A program made the translations under genes and the position numbers. A DNA stretch of 8,245 nt from Candidatus Sumerlaeota bacterium (GTDB taxonomy: Bacteria > Sumerlaeota > Sumerlaeia > MVZB01 > JAJFLK01): the NCBI GenBank assembly GCA_021772735.1, contig JAJFLK010000366.1, positions 1 through 8,245 on the forward strand, in the 5' to 3' direction. The notes below the pieces were generated by a model. It saw nothing but the letters and a program-made list of their open reading frames with translations, did no database searches and was not told where the DNA came from. Below are positions 1-7,132 of this stretch, in pieces (position 1 is the stretch's first letter; each line of letters starts with the position of its first letter).

Positions 1-981
1 GGCCCCCAGATCGTCGTCGCCTGCCCCGGCCGGCTGCTCGATCTCCACCAGCGGCGGGCCGTTGATCTTTCTGGTGTTACGACGGTCGTTCTCGACGAGA
101 CCGATCACATGCTCGATATGGGCTTCCTGCCCGATATCAAGCGTATCCTCGCTCTTCTGCCCGCGCAGCGTCAGAACATGATGTTTTCGGCGACTATGCC
201 CGGCGAGATCCGCACCCTGGCCGATCGCATTTTGCGCGACCCGCATGTGGTCGAGCTGAATCACTCCAAACCGGCAGAGACCATCGAGCATGTCCTTTTT
301 CCCGTCGCCGAGCAGCGCAAGCTCGAACTGCTTCAGCATGTGCTCGGCGATGACGGGTTCACTTCGGCCATCGTCTTCACGCGGACCAAGCACCGCGCCC
401 GGCGCATCGCCGATCGCCTTATTCGCGCAGGGCTGCGTGCCGTCGCGCTGCAGGGCAATATGACTCAGGGACAGCGCGACCGCGCCATGAGGGGATTCCG
501 CGAGGGTCGTTCCGATATTTTGGTCGCCACAGACATCGCCTCGCGCGGTATCGATGTCGCCAACGTCTCGCACGTCATCAACTTCGACATCCCGAACACG
601 CCGGACGCATACACGCACCGGATCGGGCGAACGGGCCGGGCCGAACGCCAGGGCAAGGCCATTACGTTTGTCACACTCGAAGATCGCAGCGCGGTCTACG
701 CGATCGAGCGAAAGATCGGCGAGGAAATCGCCCGCCGTGTGATCGAAGGCTTTGAGGATGTCGCCTCGTTCGACGGTCCTCGAATGCGCCCCGTGGCGCC
801 GGCACGCAAGGGTTATGAAGACCGCCGTTTCGGCCGGGGTTCGAGGCCATCGTCCAACGGCCGTGCCCCTCGTTCCTCGTCGCGCTCCCCGCGTTCGTCA
901 TCCTCGCGTTCGTCGTCGTCTCGGTCCTCGTCTTCACGGGCATCATCGTCCAGATCGTCCCGGACGCGCCGATCGGCCTGA
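1..981 (+). CDS. DEAD-box ATP-dependent RNA helicase, RhlE-like, 5' end missing
   Basis: This is the 3' part of a cytoplasmic ATP-dependent RNA helicase of the kind that unwinds short RNA duplexes in ribosome assembly or mRNA turnover. The frame is open from base 1 and gives 326 residues; the Q motif and Walker A lie outside the window. Visible, numbering from base 1: motif Ib-like PGRLLD (9-14), motif II as DETD (32-35) followed by HMLDMGF, motif III SAT (63-65), motif IV AIVF (123-126), motif V ATDIASRGID (176-185) and motif VI HRIGRTGR (206-213). The helicase core ends near residue 250. A basic, Ser-rich tail (about 286-326) follows, built on RSSSS repeats. Thr in place of Ala in motif II is unusual but keeps both acidic residues, so ATPase activity is likely retained. 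Two hairpin terminators follow the stop codon. The family is certain; the subfamily is inferred from the DMGF context and the short core. Confidence 0.96.
   Translation, partial: GPQIVVACPGRLLDLHQRRAVDLSGVTTVVLDETDHMLDMGFLPDIKRILALLPAQRQNMMFSATMPGEIRTLADRILRDPHVVELNHSKPAETIEHVLFPVAEQRKLELLQHVLGDDGFTSAIVFTRTKHRARRIADRLIRAGLRAVALQGNMTQGQRDRAMRGFREGRSDILVATDIASRGIDVANVSHVINFDIPNTPDAYTHRIGRTGRAERQGKAITFVTLEDRSAVYAIERKIGEEIARRVIEGFEDVASFDGPRMRPVAPARKGYEDRRFGRGSRPSSNGRAPRSSSRSPRSSSSRSSSSRSSSSRASSSRSSRTRRSA
892..966 (+). repeat. 15-base in-frame repeats coding RSSSS units in the helicase tail
   Basis: Five consecutive 15-base units code RSSSS, RSSSS, RSSSS, RASSS and RSSRT. The serine codons differ between units (TCG, TCA, TCC, TCT) and arginine is CGT, CGG or AGA, so the peptide pattern is better kept than the DNA. 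Basic disordered C-terminal tails are common in bacterial DEAD-box helicases and add non-specific RNA binding; a regular Arg-Ser tail is less usual. Confidence 0.85.
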
Positions 982-983
982 TT

Positions 984-1020
984 ACGCAAAGGCCGGGCCG
1001 AATCGGCCTGGTGCGTTTCT
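984..1020 (+). terminator. Hairpin just after the helicase stop codon, first of two
   Basis: ACGCA (984-988) pairs with TGCGT (1012-1016), and AGGCCG (990-995) with CGGCCT (1004-1009), around an 8-base loop with a small internal bulge. TTTCT follows from 1016. It begins two bases after the helicase stop codon. The U-tract is short, so on its own it would be a modest intrinsic terminator. Confidence 0.55.
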
Positions 1021-1030
1021 CCATCTTACG

Positions 1031-1066
1031 ACCGCCGCCCTGTTAAAAGGGCGGCGGTTCTGTTTT
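1031..1066 (+). terminator. Strong Rho-independent terminator of the helicase gene
   Basis: A perfect 10-base-pair GC-rich stem, ACCGCCGCCC (1031-1040) with GGGCGGCGGT (1049-1058), encloses the 8-base loop TGTTAAAA and is followed by TTCTGTTTT. This is a textbook intrinsic terminator. It separates the helicase transcript from the permease gene and argues against the upstream TTG at 1065, which lies in its U-tract, as the permease start. Confidence 0.9.
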
Positions 1067-1163
1067 GAGGAAAGCGGAGGTCACGCCAAAATGCGCCGGC
1101 GACCGGCCCGGCTCACGAGTATGTTTTGATAATGATAGTGGAGGCGGCTTTAATACGCGCGCC

Positions 1164-2057
1164 ATGAACCCTCCGCGTTCGAGCTTCGCCAAACTCTACG
1201 CCCGATATCGATGGATCGTTCCGGCGATCCCGCTGGCCATGATTGCGGCATCGGCGTTATTTGCGCCTCTAATAGTCACGCACAATCCGTGGGATCTGAA
1301 GGCTCTGGAGCTCGAAGACAGCAAGCTGGCTCCGCCCTGGACCGAACGCGGGCATGCCGAGCGAACCATCGACGGCCAGCTCGATACGCGCTATTTCCTC
1401 GGCACAGACGAGCAGGGCCGCGACATTCTCGCTGCCGTTTTGTTCGGCCTGCGGGTCTCGCTGTTCGTGGGCCTTAGCGCGACAGGTATCGCGCTGGTCG
1501 TCGGCTCGATCCTCGGCCTTGTTTCGGGATACTTCGGTGGCCGGTTCGATGCCTTCATTATGAGGGTGGCCGATATCCAGCTCTCTTTCCCGTCCATCCT
1601 GATCGCTCTTTTCCTGATGGCGGTCTGGGGCCCCGGACTGCGCAAGATCGTTTTCGCGGTCGCAATCGTGCATTGGGTCGTCTATGCGCGGATCGCCCGC
1701 GGGATGGTTCTGGTGGAGCGCGAGAAAGATTACATCTCGGCGGTTCGCGCATCGGGCGCGGGGACGCTGCGTATCCTGATCCGGCATCTTCTACCGAACA
1801 TCCTCGGCCCCATCCTGGTGATTTCGTCGGTCAAGTTCTCTTCGGTTGTGATTCTCGAAGCCACGCTCAGCTTCCTCGGCCTCGGAGTCCCGGTCACTCG
1901 CCCGACGCTCGGGATGCTCGTCAGTTTCGGGCAGAACCATCTGTTCAGCGGCGAATGGTGGATATGGTTCTTTCCGGGGATGGCGCTCGTCATACTGGTT
2001 TTCTGCATCAACTGGCTGGCCGATATTTTGCGCGCGGATTTCGGCGTCAAGGCGTGA
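1164..2057 (+). CDS. Peptide ABC transporter permease, OppC/DppC family
   Basis: This is one of the two inner-membrane permease subunits of an oligopeptide or dipeptide importer, which moves substrate handed over by a periplasmic binding protein using two ATPase subunits. The 297 residues hold a first membrane segment at about 18-40, a periplasmic stretch with the family motif FLGTDEQGRD (78-87), and the permease domain from about residue 95 with further hydrophobic segments. The EAA loop that docks the ATPase is seen as DYISAVRASGAG, continuing to HLLPN (189-212). The ATG at 1164 is chosen because it gives the usual short OppC N-terminus; GGAGG lies at 1140-1144, rather far upstream. A TTG at 1065 would add 33 unlikely residues and overlap the terminator. 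The gene stands alone: no OppB, binding protein or ATPase gene adjoins it here. Family is confident; the substrate is not known. Confidence 0.93.
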   Translation: MNPPRSSFAKLYARYRWIVPAIPLAMIAASALFAPLIVTHNPWDLKALELEDSKLAPPWTERGHAERTIDGQLDTRYFLGTDEQGRDILAAVLFGLRVSLFVGLSATGIALVVGSILGLVSGYFGGRFDAFIMRVADIQLSFPSILIALFLMAVWGPGLRKIVFAVAIVHWVVYARIARGMVLVEREKDYISAVRASGAGTLRILIRHLLPNILGPILVISSVKFSSVVILEATLSFLGLGVPVTRPTLGMLVSFGQNHLFSGEWWIWFFPGMALVILVFCINWLADILRADFGVKA

Positions 2058-2145
2058 GCGAGCCGGGCGCGAAATCTCGGGTCGGACGCGACGGGCTTCT
2101 CAGGGGATTTTCTTGAAGATTATCGGATCGAGGCGGAAGCGAGGA

Positions 2146-5100
2146 TCACGACGGAACGTATGATTCAAAGAACGACTTCACGTTCGCAAGCTCATCCTCG
2201 AGGGCGGAGAGCTTCTCGCCGACATCTTGAATTCCACCGTTGTCCAAAGCGGCTATTTCCACTTGCCCCGCGATATCGCGCAGCCCCTCGGCGCCGATGT
2301 TCGCGCTGGAGCCTTTGAGGCGATGCGCCTCCTCGCAAATGGCCGCGCGGTCGGCCTCGGAGGCGGCCGTCCGAAGTGCGTTCACGCGTTCCGCAGAGTC
2401 GCTCAGGAACTGCGTGATCAGCTCAAGCTCGAACTCCGCATCCCCATCGGACACGGACTTGAAGTGATCCATGGCGATCGGACCGCGACGCGCCTCGGTT
2501 TTGGGCTCGTCGGTAACGTCCCCCGGCTCGGCAATTTCCGGCTGGCTCGTTGAGTCCTTTTCGTGGACTTCGCTCAATAACCGGTCGATCACTTCGCTCA
2601 TCTTTCCCATGTTGACCGGCTTTGCCAGATACTCATCCATCCCCGCCGCGATGCATCGTTCCCGGTCGCCGGTCAAGACATGCGCCGTCATCGCGACGAT
2701 CGGAACGGATGATTTATCGTCCTCGCGCTCGCGAATCCTTTTTGTCGCCTCGAAGCCGTCCATTTCGGGCATCTGGCAATCCATGAGCACGAGGTCATAG
2801 GCCCGAACCTCAAGCGCTTCGAGAGCTTCGATGCCGTTGGCCGCGACGTCGCACGGATATCCGATTTGGCTCAGGAACCGCACCGCAACCTTCTGATTAA
2901 CCGCATTATCTTCGACGAGCAGGAGCCGCCTCCGGTTACGTTCGGCCGTTCGCAACGTGTGGCGCGTGATGATTTCTTCGGGTTGCGTGCCATCGGCCTG
3001 GTTTGGCTGGATCCCAAGCGCCGTCGCGATCGCACTGCGAAGAACCTCGTGTTTGACGGGTTTGGTCAGATACGCCGCGAAGCCCGCCTCGGCGACTCGC
3101 TTTGCATCGCCGCGTTTGGGCACGGAAGTCAGCAGCAGCATGAGCGTCTTGCCCGACGCGCCCTCCTCGGCGACTCGCTTGGCGAATCCCTCGGCGCCGC
3201 CGCAGGGCAATAGGAAATCAACGAGCATCGCATCGAACGGGTTCCCCTCGGCTGCACAGCTCTTCAGGAGAGCCAGCGCCGCAGCCGAATCCGCAGCCGA
3301 TTCGCACACGCACCCGCACGACTCAAGCTGACGCGCCACGACGCGGCGCATCGTCGCGTTTGCGTCCACGATCAGAATGCGTCGTCCGTCGATCTCGGCC
3401 TGTTCGGCCGCCCCGGAACGTTCGCCCGGTGAGTCCGCTCGATCCAGCGCGATGGTAAACCAAAAGGTCGATCCCTCGCCCTCGGTGCTCTCGACTCCGA
3501 TCTCGCCGCCCATCAGCTCAGTGAATTGCAGACAGATTGCGAGGCCCAGCCCACTGCCGCCATACTTGCGCGTCGTCGAGGCGTCGACTTGCGAAAAGGA
3601 TTCGAAGAGCCGGTGCATCCGATCCTCGGGGATGCCGATCCCCGTGTCGGTCACTTCGCAGCGGATCTGAATTTTCCCGTTCTCGTCCGCTTCGAGTTTC
3701 ACTTCGATCAGCACGTCGCCCTTGTCGGTGAACTTGATGGCGTTATTCACAAGATTAATCACGATTTGACGGATGCGAGCAGGGTCGCCTTTTACCCTTT
3801 CGGGAACCTGGGAGTTTATCAGGATCGCCAGTTCAAGCCCTTTGGCCTGCGCCTTGGGCGCGAGCATGTCGCCGACGGCCTCGATGCACGAGCGCAGATC
3901 GAAATCGATCGACTCAAGCTCGATCTTGCCGGCCTCGGCCTTTGAGAAATCCAGGATGTCGGTAATGATTTCCAGTAATGCCTCGCCGCAACTTTTCACC
4001 GTTTGTGCGCAATCGGCCTGGTCGGCGTCGAGGGCGCTGACGATCAGCAAGTCCGTCATGCCGATGATGCCGTTCAATGGAGTTCGAATCTCGTGGCTCA
4101 TGTTGGCCAGGAATTCGGATTTCATTCTCGCCGCTTCGACCGCCGTATTGCGAGCGGCGGCCAGCTCCTCGGCCTGTTTAACGATTTCGAGAGCCTGACG
4201 TTCGGTTCGGACGCGAGCCGCCTCGACCTCGAAGTAGTAATTCTGAAGCTCCTCGTCCTTCTTTACGCGCTCGTCGATATCACGGACTGTGACGGCGTAG
4301 GCCTGTTTCCCGTCGACTTCAATTCGAGTCGTGCTCGCCTCGATGGGCAGGACCGTTCCGTCACTCTTCAACGCGAGGATCTCCACCCGCCGGCCTATAT
4401 AGAACTCAAATCGATCGGCCTGTCCTTGCTTGAGGTATCCGATGAATCGATTTGCGTCGGCCTCGGGCATGAGCATTGTCGCGCATCGGCCCATGACCCC
4501 GGCGCTCGCGTAACCGGAGATCTGTTCGGCCATGGGATTGAAGGCGATTATTCTGAGGTAACCATCGACGACGACGAGTCCCTCGATGGCGTTCGCGAAG
4601 TACTGCCCGGCGTAGTCCGAGCGCGCCGCGCTCCGAATGTCCGCCTTGCCGGCCCGATCTCCGCCTTCCTCACGAACCGCGAATTTACGCCTCGGCCATG
4701 CAACCACCAGCCCGAGGGATACCATCGCGGACAGCGCCCCAAGCGAGCCAAGAGCGGCCCGCCAAAGTCCTGCCGTCAGCGCAGCGTAGGGCTCTCGAAT
4801 GTCGATCGCCACCGCCACCGCGCCGTCGTTCCAGCGGCCCCCGTAGCCGGAGCCGCCGACGAGCGGAGCGATATGGACAGCCTCGCCTCGGCGCGAATCG
4901 AATTCATTGATATAACCCTGGGACTTGCCCGCCTCGACGAGCCGCCCCGCCAGGTGAATATTTCCCAGGCTCGCCAACGATTCGCCCGTCTCGGCCTCAT
5001 CGTTCGAGGCGAGAACCCGTTGCGGTTGACCGGCGGCAACGATGATGGAGTTCACGTCATAACTCTTGGAGACAGACTCGATCAGCTCATCAAGCAAATC

Positions 5101-5355
5101 GGTCTGCCCGGCCTCAATCCTGTCGTTCAGGACTCGGGCGATCTCCGCGCCACGGCGCAGGCTCTCACGCTTCAGATCGGCCAACCCAGCCTCGCGCACG
5201 CGCCACACCGTCATGCCGATGAGCACGACGCCGAGTAAAAAGATCGGCGGCGCCAATACGCACGCCAACACACCGAATCGGCGATGAGGTGAAGATTCGT
5301 GTTTGTTCATTGCTTTTTGATACGAAACCGCTTCTTCGGGATCCCGCCGGCCCAT
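2146..5355 (-). CDS. Hybrid sensor histidine kinase with PAS, two REC and HPt domains
   Basis: This inner-membrane sensor should autophosphorylate on His and pass phosphate His to Asp to His within one chain, then to an unseen response regulator. Its 1069 residues run: membrane segment 27-51; periplasmic sensor about 52-192, perhaps Cache-like; membrane segment 193-220; PAS about 250-363; coiled coil about 364-412; HisKA with MSHEIRTPLNG and His421; HATPase with NLVNNAIKF (534-542), DTGIGI (570-575) and GGSGLGL (599-605); REC1 658-779 with Asp713, Thr743 and Lys765; REC2 809-928 with EDN (815-817), Asp859, Thr890 and Lys912; HPt about 970-1065 with HRLKGSS and His1011. No HAMP is apparent. 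REC1 has VDA where two acids are usual, so it may be a weak receiver. The layout resembles BarA-type kinases with an added REC and PAS. Start: ATG 5355 has GGGAG 11 bases upstream; ATG 5310 (residue 16, MNKHE) is an alternative that loses no domain. The gene is convergent with the permease gene. Confidence 0.96.
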   Translation of the reverse strand: MGRRDPEEAVSYQKAMNKHESSPHRRFGVLACVLAPPIFLLGVVLIGMTVWRVREAGLADLKRESLRRGAEIARVLNDRIEAGQTDLLDELIESVSKSYDVNSIIVAAGQPQRVLASNDEAETGESLASLGNIHLAGRLVEAGKSQGYINEFDSRRGEAVHIAPLVGGSGYGGRWNDGAVAVAIDIREPYAALTAGLWRAALGSLGALSAMVSLGLVVAWPRRKFAVREEGGDRAGKADIRSAARSDYAGQYFANAIEGLVVVDGYLRIIAFNPMAEQISGYASAGVMGRCATMLMPEADANRFIGYLKQGQADRFEFYIGRRVEILALKSDGTVLPIEASTTRIEVDGKQAYAVTVRDIDERVKKDEELQNYYFEVEAARVRTERQALEIVKQAEELAAARNTAVEAARMKSEFLANMSHEIRTPLNGIIGMTDLLIVSALDADQADCAQTVKSCGEALLEIITDILDFSKAEAGKIELESIDFDLRSCIEAVGDMLAPKAQAKGLELAILINSQVPERVKGDPARIRQIVINLVNNAIKFTDKGDVLIEVKLEADENGKIQIRCEVTDTGIGIPEDRMHRLFESFSQVDASTTRKYGGSGLGLAICLQFTELMGGEIGVESTEGEGSTFWFTIALDRADSPGERSGAAEQAEIDGRRILIVDANATMRRVVARQLESCGCVCESAADSAAALALLKSCAAEGNPFDAMLVDFLLPCGGAEGFAKRVAEEGASGKTLMLLLTSVPKRGDAKRVAEAGFAAYLTKPVKHEVLRSAIATALGIQPNQADGTQPEEIITRHTLRTAERNRRRLLLVEDNAVNQKVAVRFLSQIGYPCDVAANGIEALEALEVRAYDLVLMDCQMPEMDGFEATKRIREREDDKSSVPIVAMTAHVLTGDRERCIAAGMDEYLAKPVNMGKMSEVIDRLLSEVHEKDSTSQPEIAEPGDVTDEPKTEARRGPIAMDHFKSVSDGDAEFELELITQFLSDSAERVNALRTAASEADRAAICEEAHRLKGSSANIGAEGLRDIAGQVEIAALDNGGIQDVGEKLSALEDELANVKSFFESYVPS

Positions 5356-5472
5356 CCGAAGTGAAGCTCCCGCCTCGTCCTTGCATAAACTTTCCGCAGC
5401 GTATTGCTTCGATAGGTTTCGGCGGCCCTAGTGCGCTCTCGCGCCGTCCCCCAAAAGGCCTCTGCTCAAGGC

Positions 5473-5490
5473 TCTTGGGCACTCCCAAGA
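5473..5490. repeat. Short hairpin TCTTGGG-CACT-CCCAAGA upstream of the kinase
   Basis: A perfect 7-base-pair inverted repeat with a 4-base loop lies about 118 bases before the kinase start. No U-tract follows in either direction, so it is not a standard terminator. It could be an operator or an RNA hairpin in the kinase leader, or chance. Confidence 0.4.
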
Positions 5491-5596
5491 TCTGTATCGT
5501 CCGTTCCGCCCCAGAGACTTAGGCCAAATCAGCATAGGCCGGCAGGCGGCCAGAACGGCAGCCGACTGGTAAATTTGCGATCTTCACGAACGCCGC

Positions 5597-5663
5597 GAGT
5601 CCGGACGATTCCAAGACCGGCCACGGGCTCCGGACTCCGATAGTCCGCTCCGCCCTCCGGAGC
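5597..5663. repeat. Three TCCGGA sites forming two mutually exclusive hairpins
   Basis: GAGTCCGGA (5597-5605) is the exact complement of TCCGGACTC (5629-5637), a 9-base-pair stem with a 23-base loop. GCTCCGGA (5627-5634) is also the exact complement of TCCGGAGC (5656-5663), 8 base pairs with a 21-base loop. The middle copy is shared, so only one stem can form at a time. The TCCGGA cores start at 5600, 5629 and 5656. It lies just downstream of hemB. Possible roles are an RNA switch or processing site, or repeated operators; none is proven. Confidence 0.5.
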
Positions 5664-5732
5664 TGTTTATGGGTTGTAATTGGTTTGTCGAGTTTAGGCG
5701 TGCGGGGCGGTCGAGGGGCGGTCGCCCGGGAG

Positions 5733-6734
5733 TTACCTTCCCTCGTTGATCGCCCGCGCCAGATCCTTGGCAAAATAACTGAGAATGAAATCCGCGCCGG
5801 CGCGCTTGATCGCCAGCGTCGATTCCCACATGACTTTTTCTTCGTCAAGCCAGCCCTTGGCCCCGGCGGCCTTGAGCATCGCGTATTCTCCGGAGACCTG
5901 ATATGCCGCCAGGGGTACGTCGAAGCGCCTTCTCAGCTCGTGGAGGATGTCCAGATACGGCATGGCTGGCTTGACCATCAGCATGTCCGCCCCTTCGGCC
6001 AGATCCAGCCGCGCCTCTTCGATGGCTTCGCGGGCATTGGCAGGGTCCATCTGGTGCGATTTGCGGTCGCCGAACTTGGGCGCGCCCTGGGCCGCATCGC
6101 GGAACGGCCCATAGAAAGCCGAGGCATACTTGACTGCGTAGGAAAGAATCGGCGTGTTGGCAAATCCATCGCCGTCCAGCGCGCGCCGGATCGCGCCGAT
6201 TCGCCCGTCCATCATGTCCGATGGGGCGATGATATCCGCGCCGGCCCGGGCTTGTGCGACGGCCGTTTTCTCCAGCAATCCAAGTGTCGAATCGTTCTCG
6301 ATCTCGCCCGACGGCGAAACGACGCCGCAATGGCCGTGGCTCGTGTATTCGCACAGGCACGTATCGGCGACGAGGAGCAGTTCATCGCCGAGCGCTTCGG
6401 TGACGGCCCGCAGCGCCTGCTGGACGATTCCGTCCTCACTCCACGCGCCGCTGCCTTGCTCGTCTTTGCTTTCCGGAATCCCGAAAAAGATCACACCGAC
6501 GATACCCAGATCGGCCACCGCGCGGCACTCTTCGACAATCTGGTCGACCGAGAGGTTAAAAACCCCGGGCATAGAAGAAATCTCTCGTCGGACGCCCGAG
6601 CCGGGGCAGGCGAACAGCGGGTAGATCAGATCGGTCGTGCGCAGGTTGGTCTCGCGCACGAGGTCGCGCACTTTGGGGAGCATGCGCAGCCGGCGTGGCC
6701 TGCGTTGGGGGAATCCAGTCCCATTTGCCTGCAT
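5733..6734 (-). CDS. hemB: Delta-aminolevulinic acid dehydratase (porphobilinogen synthase)
   Basis: HemB condenses two 5-aminolevulinate molecules into porphobilinogen, the first common step to haem, sirohaem, cobalamin and other tetrapyrroles; it is cytosolic and usually a homo-octamer. The 333 residues match the usual length of about 325. The Schiff-base lysines are Lys202 (in SYAVKYASAFYGPFRDAA) and Lys255 (in MLMVKPAMPYLDI). The cysteines of DTCLCEYTSHGHCG (Cys126, Cys128, Cys136; C-x-C-x7-C) mark the zinc-dependent class rather than the magnesium-only class. ATG 6734 is preferred: AAAGG sits 9 bases upstream, the usual RPRRLR N-terminal motif is kept, and the ATG overlaps the upstream stop codon as TGATG. 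A TTG at 6857 would add 41 residues lying over the upstream gene. It is the last gene of a three-gene unit, so expression probably depends on the two genes before it. Confidence 0.97.
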   Translation of the reverse strand: MQANGTGFPQRRPRRLRMLPKVRDLVRETNLRTTDLIYPLFACPGSGVRREISSMPGVFNLSVDQIVEECRAVADLGIVGVIFFGIPESKDEQGSGAWSEDGIVQQALRAVTEALGDELLLVADTCLCEYTSHGHCGVVSPSGEIENDSTLGLLEKTAVAQARAGADIIAPSDMMDGRIGAIRRALDGDGFANTPILSYAVKYASAFYGPFRDAAQGAPKFGDRKSHQMDPANAREAIEEARLDLAEGADMLMVKPAMPYLDILHELRRRFDVPLAAYQVSGEYAMLKAAGAKGWLDEEKVMWESTLAIKRAGADFILSYFAKDLARAINEGR

Positions 6735-7132
6735 CAATCGGAACCTTTCGTCAGCGTATCGGCCTGTCGTTTGGGCATCGCATCCGCCGTCCTGTTTCTT
6801 CCAGACTTCGAAAAATATATGATGATCACAGTATTCACGATAAAAAAAAGGCACCAATGAGTGGCAATAAGGCCAAGCTCGGCAAATCCTCCCAACGATG
6901 AGAAAACCGATCGAAAGCGAGGTATGTGAGCCAGCGGAAGAAGTATGGACGACATAAGTGAGTAAGGCCCTAGGGCCATATTGAATAGGATCAGAAAGGC
7001 GTATAGGAAGCTTGGGATGTACAAAGGCTGCGGAGCGAAAAGTCGGGCCCGTAGGTTCAGGTCTGTCACAATGATTGTCTCTTTCCAGATCGAATTACTT
7101 TCCGAACGGGGGAACGCAAAATCAATTGTCAT
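6734..7132 (-). CDS. Small membrane protein of unknown function, coupled to both neighbours
   Basis: I do not recognise this 132-residue protein. It has hydrophobic stretches at about 37-55 (LYIPSFLYAFLILFNMALG), 57-72 and 84-107 (ending FFIVNTVIIIYF), so two or three membrane passes, then a polar basic tail (KSGRNR onward). No signal peptide, catalytic motif or known domain stands out. The case for a real gene rests on its joints: its ATG overlaps the nucleotidyltransferase stop as ATGA, an AAGGA lies 3 bases upstream (plus strand 7136-7140), and its TGA overlaps the hemB start as TGATG. It uses many codons rare in its neighbours (ATA, CTA, CTT, AGA, TTT), giving a lower GC at third positions, as in a fast-evolving or acquired gene. 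It could still be a chance frame through an AT-richer spacer, but two clean overlaps make that less likely. Confidence 0.6.
   Translation of the reverse strand: MTIDFAFPRSESNSIWKETIIVTDLNLRARLFAPQPLYIPSFLYAFLILFNMALGPYSLMSSILLPLAHIPRFRSVFSSLGGFAELGLIATHWCLFFIVNTVIIIYFSKSGRNRTADAMPKRQADTLTKGSD

Larger units (their letters stand above)
5356..5732. other. 377-base gap between hemB and the kinase gene, no convincing gene
   Basis: Both flanking genes read leftwards, so this is the 3' region of hemB and the 5' region of the kinase. Open frames crossing it match no family I know and run into the genes on either side. It holds the TCCGGA inverted repeats, a short hairpin at 5473-5490, a 5-base-pair hairpin GGCCG/CGGCC at 5537-5551, and the kinase ribosome-binding site (CTCCC on the plus strand, 5367-5371). 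No hairpin with a clear U-tract follows hemB, and I could not assign a kinase promoter. Its length suggests that the kinase has its own promoter. Confidence 0.6.

Noticed and set aside
752..1129. Open frame on the plus strand across the helicase tail and terminators
   Set aside because: It runs through two terminator hairpins and is an Arg-rich out-of-frame reading of the repeat tail.
1128..1133. GATAAT as a -10 box for the permease gene
   Set aside because: It fits five of six positions and lies 30 bases before the ATG, but there is no -35-like sequence 15-19 bases upstream, so it was not listed as a feature.
2058..2145. Shared terminator between the convergent permease and kinase genes
   Set aside because: I could find no stem of useful length with a U-tract on either strand in these 88 bases.
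4003..5238. 411-codon open frame on the plus strand, opposite the kinase gene
   Set aside because: The minus strand carries the kinase membrane, PAS and HisKA domains here; the plus-strand translation shows no family motif. GC-rich coding DNA often leaves long open antisense frames.
5165..5522. Open frames on both strands across the kinase 5' region (107 codons minus, 77 codons plus)
   Set aside because: They have no recognisable motif and overlap the kinase N-terminus; no good ribosome-binding site supports them.
5685..6860. 391-codon open frame on the plus strand, opposite hemB
   Set aside because: The minus strand encodes a full HemB with both lysines and the cysteine cluster, so the plus frame is its mirror.
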